Assembly (NCBI RefSeq): GCF_028372415.1
Contig: NC_092878.1
Span: 131,501-195,500, forward strand
Length of the DNA stretch: 64,000 bases
Origin: Notamacropus eugenii
Lineage: Eukaryota; Chordata; Mammalia; Diprotodontia; Macropodidae
Direction: 5' to 3'
A program made the translations under genes and the position numbers. The notes under the pieces are model-generated. The model did not search any database, was not told the origin of the DNA, and saw nothing but the letters and a program-made list of their open reading frames with translations. Every line of letters starts with the position of its first letter. The stretch's first letter is position 1. This document shows positions 56,770 through 64,000 of this stretch, piece after piece.

Positions 56770-58785
56770 AAGGATCCACACAAATTCTCACATGCTTTGC
56801 TCCTTGATCTGTCCGCCTAATCTGCCACTTTTGTCTGCTTCATGTTTCTTTGGATCTTTAGCCATTTCACCATGACATTGTTCTACTTTCTTCTTTCCTC
56901 CCTCCAGGATGCCCTCCGGCAAAATCACTCTACTTGGCATCAATCACATAATCACTTCTGTGTTTCTACTTTCAACTCATTTTTCTACCTTCCTTTCAAC
57001 ATGACCTATTTCCTCATTTCCAGAGACTTCTCAGCTGTTCCTAGGACTCAGTGACTCCTTTATTCAAAGATTCCATCCAAGAACCAGTGTAGAAGTCACT
57101 TGAGTTTAGTCCAACCTGACCTGCCCCAGCCTTTAGTTATTCTTTTTTTTTCTTTTTAACTGAATTCTATTTCTCTCATAAATTCCTTCAGTGATTTTTA
57201 TTGTGTCTTGGAAAATACCGAGATTTCTTGGTTGGTGCCATTGCTTTGCACTCCATTTTTCTCCTTGTTCTGAGAGCCTCAGCTCTTCCTCTTCCTCCTC
57301 CTCCTCCCACCTGAACTTCTTCCAGTTCTGACCTTCCTGGCGGCTGCTACTCCAGACTGGGACCAGCAAGATTTGCATCCCAGCTCCTTTAATTCAAAAA
57401 AATAATGGTTGCCCATCATGATAGACTTCTTCTCGTGCTTCACATTTTCTCTCTTAAGAGTTTCTGACATTTTTGCTTTTTTTGTCATTTTTATTGCTGT
57501 TTTGATGACTATTTTGTGATACTGAATGAACTCACTTGTTACTTCTTATGGTGCCATTTTCCTTGCAGCCTCAATTATTAAACTCTTTCAAATACAGCAG
57601 AAATCCCAAAGAATCAAAAAGCTCTGAGTATTTTACCACCACCATGCCAAATAAATAAAGACAATCAATGAAAAAGGGAGAAGTAATTATCAGCCACCCA
57701 TCAGCCTGTTAGGCCATGCCTGCACCTGGCTGATCAGAGGTGCAGAAGTGGTTGAAAAGAGACAACAGCAGGGGTGCTGGGTGAGACTGTACAATCTGTA
57801 CATGACTGGCTTATTGTAACTCAGCAAGACTTCATACAGTCAAACATATCAAGACATCTTGTGTGAATTCAGTAGTTCCCAGGGAAAGTTAGTCCCAAGA
57901 CAAAACCTTCTTCTGAGTTTCATGTTCCCAAGACACAAAATGTACACAGAATGCGCACATCCTTTCCTAGATAATGCTGCAGCTGTCCTCCAGAAATAAG
58001 CAGTAAGAAATCATGAGGGTGCCAGGGAGGGGGAGGCCCTGCCAATCCCCCTTTCTCACACTCTGGACGACCTTGCCCTGCTGCGGTCAGTCCTTCAGGT
58101 TATCTCTGGCTCTCCACAAGGCCATCTTTGCAAAACCATTATAAGAACGGTCTCTGCACACCTAGAGGAAGAGTCTTTAGAAAGGGAGAATGGACAGAAA
58201 GTTGCAACATAGAACCAAAGCACATCTCTGGGGTCAGGTAACTGACTGAAAAGTAGAATATGTAAGGTCCATAATATCTACTCCTAATAATTTTTTTAAA
58301 GCATTTTGACTCAGTAGAGCTAAATGTACCCTTGAAGGCTCTCATTGAACAAGTTATCTTCCACTATATGTTAAAAAGAGGGAAATTTCTTTGATAGACA
58401 CAATGGAGACATTTTCCAGGAAGTGCAGAGCACTGCCATGAAATGAAATCTAAAGCAGAAACATATGTTCACCCATAGTCATATGAAGCAGACATAGATG
58501 AGTTTTTAGATGTCATTTATACCAGTCTTTTATGGGGAAACAAAGTGACTCTCAGTAAGTAAGGTCATGGTAAATAAGAAAGCCAGGATCACAACCCAGA
58601 ATATCGGGTTTGAAATGTTATTTAGGCTCCACTGCACCAATCTGCCAGGAGCATGGAGCAGATTATGGCTTGAATACAAACAGAAGAGTAGGGGCAGGGT
58701 TCTCTAATTCCTCCCATTCCCATATGACATCACACAAACAGATCAACACTACAGAGCCTCTGAAGGGAAATTTATGACAATATCA
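56770..58785. other. Intergenic, no gene recognised
   Basis: 57130-57490 is CT-rich with old LINE-like sequence. The rest shows only short frames. 57700-58130 has a faint LTR look but no target duplication was found. Confidence 0.4.
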
Positions 58786-58789
58786 AAGA

Positions 58790-59195
58790 GATTGCTTGAC
58801 AGAACCAGGACAACATTGTGCACAGTAACAGCCACAGTGTGCGAGGACTGACCTTGATAGACTTAGCCCTTCTCAGCAATGCAAGGACCTAAAACAATTC
58901 CAAAGTACACATAATGGGAAATATCATCCACATCGAGAGAAGTAACTATGAAGTCAGAATGTAGAGCGAAACAGATTATTTTCTTACTTGTTTTGTTTCT
59001 TTCTCTTGGTTTCTCTCATACTTTATAATTCTTCTATGCAACATGACTAATGTGGAAGTGTGTTTAACAGTAATGTATGTGTAGAGTTTATATCAGATGC
59101 ATGCCGTCTTGGGGAGGTAGGGGGAGAAAATTAAAAACTTATGGAAATGATTGTTGAAAACAAAAATAAATGAATTAACTAATAAAATATAAATA
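58790..59195 (+). mobile_element. L1 3'-end fragment
   Basis: AGAACCAGGACAACATTGTG, CACAGTAACAGCCACAGTGT and CCGTCTTGGGGAGGTAGGGG match the end of the L1 at 4080-4500. A-rich tail near 59160-59200. Confidence 0.85.
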
Positions 59196-60049
59196 GAAAA
59201 GAGATTACTCCAAATATCTGTACAATGAAAAAGCAAAGTGGAGAAGGCTCCAAAATTGCCCAGACTCTTGATGACATGTACCTCAATGTACAGTAAGTTC
59301 ACTCAAGCTGTCTGTTAGTCTCTTGAACAGGAACACCAAATGGACAATGAGCTGGATCCAGAAATGAATAGGAGGAGGAGAGCAAACTGCATTTCACTGG
59401 AGAGATTATGTGGTGCTTTCAGCAATTACAAACTGTCCATCTCATTAATGTCTGTTTCTACTAATGACATGCATACCTTTGAATCATACAACACCACAAT
59501 CTAGTGAGAGTAAAAAACCAAAATTACAATTAAAGCAACAGAAAAAAAGTACAATTAGTCATCAAGAGCCTGCAGTGGTCAACCATCAACGAGGCCAGAA
59601 GTGACAGGAAATCCATTATTAGACAGACCAGGAAGGACATGGCCAGACATGTAATGAGAAGGAGAAATAGCAGATGGGTGGACATTAGCAATACATCAAG
59701 AAAACCAGAGGGTGTGCCATGGCAGATCGATTGATAGATGAGGATCCGGGGAGAAAAAGTCCCTTTTTGGCCAGTAACTCACAGTTAGGAACCTGTTTTA
59801 CCTGGGCCTTGGACTCATCACCTATAAGAGTAAAAAGGTAGGATTAAATCATGTCTCAGGAAATCTCTCTTATCCCTGGAATGTGGGCACTAGTTTAGGA
59901 ACTGAGAAATGCCACAGTATGCCTGCTTCTGTCCCAAGTCTAGAAAGACCTTGCCCATTTCCTAACCAGCAGAAAATGTCAAATAATACCAATAACACTA
60001 ACATGGAAAATGCTGAACAACTCCAGGGGAATCAATGAATAAGAAAATG
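59196..60049. other. Intergenic, no gene recognised
   Basis: About 59.3-59.75 kb has a weak old-LINE look in places (AGATTATGTGGTGCTTTCAG, GAAGGACATGGCCAGACATG). Nothing supported. Confidence 0.35.
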
Positions 60050-61735
60050 AAGCATAATCAAATGGGGAAAGTAAGAACAGTTTCTCCTCTTGAATCTCAC
60101 GGAATGATAAAGTTAATGGTGGTCAGGGACACAACTAGAGCAAGTTAAGCAGAACCTTATCCCAGGGCATTCACATTTGGAGGACACAAAAACCAGACAA
60201 ACAACGATACTGTGCAGTGGTTAGAAGGCTGATCTTGGAGTCAGGAAAATCTAGTCCACGTTATAATTCTGACTGTGTGACCATGGCTGAGTCACTACAT
60301 CTCTCTGTGACTCAAACAACTCTCTTACATTAATACAGATGCATTGATACATATAATTGAACATATCCAATGGAGGTAATTTTCAATCAATTACTAAAGA
60401 TTCCTTGGGTGCCTACTATGTTCCAGGTACTGATCTGGGGCCATGGTGTGCAGGAAGAGGCAGAGGATCGTCTTCTCCTCAAGTAGCTTGAAATCTAATG
60501 GGAGAGACAACATGCAAACAAATATATACAAAGGAAGAAATATATAGGATGGATAGGAAATTATTAACAGAGGGAAGGCAGTGGAATTAAGACCAGAAAT
60601 TCTCCCACTGATGAAATCACAACTCCATACCTTTCACAATCCCATCCCCAAAATTATTTAGCACATTTTTGGAGTAGTATAAAGCTATGGTAACTGACTC
60701 TTCTTACTCTTGCCTATTTCATTTATCTTCATTACATCTTGGGCTATTTTATAGTAGGAATAAGAAAACTGATTTAAAAGTATATGATTCTTACACTTTC
60801 CCTGGCTCTAAATAGTACTGCTTACTATAAGCCTCAGATCTGCTAGCCACAGAAATGTGGATAGCCTGGACAAAAAGTTGCTTTTTCAAAAACTGGCTAA
60901 CTGTGTTGTGTTTTTTTAAACTTTTATGTGCTTTTGGATGCTCGTGTTTTTCATTCCCAATGTCATGAGAATTTCATGTAAACTAAAATAAATACTAAAC
61001 TATGTGAGCAAATGTCTTTTTAAGAAAAATAGAAAGAAGAGCAGAGTCCTAAGATGTCAAACCAAAATTAAAATGGAAATTGGTAGCTGAGATTGTGGAG
61101 AAGGATTTTTCTAAAGGAGATGGGTGAAAAACACTGAGCAACCACACGCCCGAGTGTCTCCCCAGCAGGAAGTCAAGGCAGGTGCCTGCCTGGAAAAAAG
61201 ATCAGCCAGAGAGAAAATACGGAAACCGAGCCTGGGAGGATAGGATTCTCAGAGCAGCCTCCAACAGTCCTCAGTATCCTCCAGCTCCATCTCCCCATTG
61301 CCAACATTGGCAAGAGCACTGCTCTTCTCAGTGTGTGAGGGCCATTCCTTGAGCAGCTACTTAAAGAAGCCTATTCATTGAATGGAAGCATCTCACTCAA
61401 AGATGCTAGAATGACCTTAGCCTAAAAGGCCAAGGTCTCCCGTTGCATCCTGGACCATCTCCACTCGTCCTGATGAAGATCAGGCCACTGGACCCAGATG
61501 GTTCAGGAGAAGAAAGTGAGGTTGGTGACCTTGTACAGCCTTCCCTCCCTCAAATCTTGATGTCATGGTCTTCTTTCAAAACGAAGGACAAACACAACCC
61601 CAGTAGGACCATGGGATGCTTCCATCACCCTCAGCAACCTCCAGCCTTTCCAGCTTTCAGTCCTTCCACTATCCCACACAGAGCTAAACATTTGCTGGAA
61701 GACAGAGAGGGCCAGGGAAGGCACATGTAGGGTTA
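60050..61735. repeat. Segmental duplication block D, copy 2
   Basis: Partner of 49660-50850. It includes a CR1/L2 3' end at 60390-60590 and is joined to unit E copy C. The stretch 61140-61500 has no match in the first copy. Confidence 0.82.
61505..61602 (+). mobile_element. RTE-tailed SINE (partner of 53128-53268)
   Basis: GAAGAAAGTGAGGTTGGTGA, TTGATGTCATGGTCTTCTTT and CGAAGGACAAACACAACC. Shorter than its partner. Confidence 0.75.
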
Positions 61736-61744
61736 GGGTTACCC

Positions 61745-63215
61745 TCTGAATCCTCACCCTACTCCCGTTCCTCCCCTCCTCCCTCTTATTCAGAAGGCAG
61801 AGAAAAAATAGGATAGTCAGTATACATTGGAAGCCTTAGGCTTGTTACTGGGGTGGACAAGGGAGGGCAGATTATGGGCACCAGAAACAGAAAGACAAAA
61901 AATGACTTGTTTCTCTTCTCATTTGGGCTACATTGCATATGCCAAGTGGAAAACTTTTTCCATTTCATAGAATCAGAATAATCTCTTTTCCCTCCTATCA
62001 TCCTCTTTTTTTTTTCTTGTTTGAGTAATTACTACCATATCATACATTTTAAGATCTGGTGCTGCTCAATCTCCTTCCCTGAGACTTTTGTTCATTGTTT
62101 TCTTTCATGTCCTTGTCTCTTTCATTCTCCAAATGAGTTTTATTAGGTTTTCCTCATTTGTATTCAAATTTGTAATTACTACTTGTGAATTAAAATCCAT
62201 CCTATATTTACTCACTATTTTCCTTCTCAGCTTACCTTATGGTGTTGCCTTATCTTCTCCCCTTACTGGGGACAAATTTCTAATTTTAGCCAAACTTCTA
62301 AAAGTCCCTACCTTCTCAATTTCCCCCAACACTAATCTAGATGCCCTTCTAAAAGCTGCTGTCTCACCCTATCCCCAAGTTTTCTCCTCTCACTACAAGT
62401 TCATAACTTTTCTCAACTTCTTGGGTTGTATACATGGTTTCCTCTTCAACCCAAGGGAGAGCTGAATTAAAATATGAGCAGCCCTCCACCCTCAACTGCT
62501 TCCTGTGTATGTTTCTTCCTTTTGTGCCCTCTTTTCATGAGAAAATTTCCCCTTTTATCTTTTTCCTAACCAATTTTGTTTCCTAGAATCACCTCATCAC
62601 ATACAACTCAGCCCCAACCTTACCTGCAGACTATCTTAGAAATGATAACAGTTTTCAGAATAGTCCTCCTCTCCTATTCCTATTGCTTGTATTTATTCAT
62701 GTCTTCACTGCCCTTTGGTCCTTTCTTTTCTGTCGCTTTCTTTTAGTGTGGTCATGTCTGGAGATGGCATGGGGCACACCTTGGAAACCTCAAAGTTCAG
62801 CATCAATCCTGATTAGTACCATGAGATTTCTAGGCCATGCTGGGCTTGACTGTGGATGGTCTACGATGTCATGTTTTTCAGAAGGGCAAGCATCCCATAT
62901 TCAATTTGTGGGGCTGGAAGGGGAGTGGAAAAGAAGGCGGTGGAAAAGAAGAAAGATGGTCATGTCATCACCAGGTAGCGACTTAGGTGACCAACTTGAT
63001 ATCTACACAGCTGGTAATTCTTTTCTTCTGCCCATCTGTACCAAGGGGACTGGGGGAGGAAAAGAGGATGGAGGTCTTCCACTTGGAATATCTTCAGTTC
63101 CACAGCTGACTTTCTCCCCTTCCCCACTTTCAGCCTCAGGAAAATCCCCAAAGGTTTTAATGTCCCTCCAAGCTAGGCCCCCTTTCCACTATGACCTCCC
63201 CTCCCAAGGCTAAGA
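61745..63215. repeat. Triplicated unit E, copy C (long form)
   Basis: Partner of 53265-54840 along its length: CATTTGGGCTACATTGCATA, AAGATCTGGTGCTGCTCAAT, AGATGCCCTTCTAAAAGCTG, CCATCTGTACCAAGGGGACT and CCTCCAAGCTAGGCC. Confidence 0.85.
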
Positions 63216-63640
63216 AGAATAGACAGAGGAGGGAGGAGGAAGAGGGGGTAGCAATGGCAGCAGGGAGACTGCAGACTTGTGAGAAAGTGTGAAGGTATAT
63301 TGAGGACAGATGGTGGTCATAAGTAAAACAAACGTTGTAAGTGAGAGAACTGGGGGGGGTAGGTGGAGGTGGGAGACCAACAAGGAGACAGATTGAGAGA
63401 GAGAATATGATAATAATTATGACTGAAATACACAACAATCCTTACTGGGAATGAGAGACACTTCCCCAGAAAGAAAGCAGAATGCAAGAATGTATTGGTT
63501 CAGAGGGAGACATTTGAAAGCAGGAGGGATCTCGGAGGATGCTGGAGCAGATTCTCTTTTACTTCGGCTGCACTCAAAAAGATCAGCTGAGCATTCCTGA
63601 CCAAATGGAAAGCGTTCAAATTCTTGAAAGAAAGGGACCA
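63216..63640. other. Intergenic, no gene recognised
   Basis: Purine-rich start and short frames only. Confidence 0.35.
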
Positions 63641-64000
63641 TGAGGTAGAGGCGAAAAGAGCATGAAAGCAGAGAATTGGGTAGTGAACACCAACAGAGAA
63701 ACAAACCATCAAGGGGATGGGAAATGATGCAGACTGCCAGTCACATCCAGAGAAAAGGAGTCAAATGTAGATGGAAGGATAATATATTTTTTCATCATCT
63801 TCTCTGCCCTCCACCTCCATGGGTTTCTTGTTCTCAAGTCTTATGTTTATGCTTTGGATTTCTTTGTCCGTTACACATATGGAACTAGCATCATACTGCC
63901 TGTGGTCATAAGGGGGAAGAAAGGGAGGTTTGCTTGGAAGGAGGGAGAGAATGAAGCTAGAACTTCAAACAGATGAATGTTAAGATTTCTCCTCCATGCA
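63641..64000 (+). mobile_element. L1 3'-region fragment running off the window
   Basis: CCAGTCACATCCAGAGAAAA, ATTTTTTCATCATCTTCTCT, TTCTTTGTCCGTTACACATA and GATGAATGTTAAGATTTCTC follow the usual order of a marsupial L1 3' region. Confidence 0.65.

Noticed and set aside
57700-58135. Possible solo LTR starting TGTTAGGCC
   Set aside because: No matching CA end with target duplication was found, and no poly(A) signal in the right place.

Overview
This is 64 kb of vertebrate nuclear DNA. It reads as a stretch of marsupial MHC class I chromatin. Two things support this. A class I heavy-chain gene with the full exon layout (leader, alpha-1, alpha-2, alpha-3, transmembrane, three cytoplasmic exons) lies on the minus strand at about 10.39-14.20 kb. 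The interspersed repeats are typical of marsupials: tRNA-derived SINEs, RTE-like LINE/SINE pairs, several L1 subfamilies in both orientations, CR1/L2-type LINEs and a class II (betaretrovirus-like) LTR element. The species cannot be fixed from the window alone.

Layout. 1-6.2 kb is the 5' end and upstream flank of a second class I gene (copy 1, minus strand; only exon 1 and intron 1 are in view). It is interrupted by an L1 that itself carries a solo LTR. 6.2-8.7 kb is L1 debris. 8.7-10.4 kb is gene-poor and contains a strong CTCF-type site. 10.4-14.2 kb is class I copy 2. 13.45-24.85 kb is the upstream flank of copy 2. It is a duplicate of 1-6.2 kb with 7.1 kb of extra, repeat-rich sequence. 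24.9-38.4 kb is mostly LINE/SINE sequence with no convincing gene. At 38.63-39.50 kb (minus) lies a decayed vomeronasal type-1 receptor (V1R) gene. 40.7-48.6 kb is nested retroelements: a CR1/L2 LINE inside an L1, and a young, internally deleted class II ERV (45.15-48.26 kb) with near-identical 602-bp LTRs inside another L1. 48.6-64 kb is a set of segmental duplications: a block at 49.66-50.85 repeated at 60.05-61.74, and a second unit present three times, at 51.7, 53.3 and 61.7 kb.

Host genes. Class I copy 2 keeps a good leader, all residues that normally grip the peptide ends, the transmembrane segment and the cytoplasmic exons. A 14-bp loss in exon 4 shifts the frame and stops the protein inside alpha-3, and its SXY promoter module is eroded. 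Copy 1 shows the opposite pattern in what is visible: a well-preserved SXY module, but the usual ATG reads AAG. The pair looks like a tandem duplication whose members have decayed in different parts. The V1R fossil fits the known presence of V1R genes near the extended class I region of other mammals. No bacterial-type operon, CRISPR array, tRNA gene or rRNA gene is visible.
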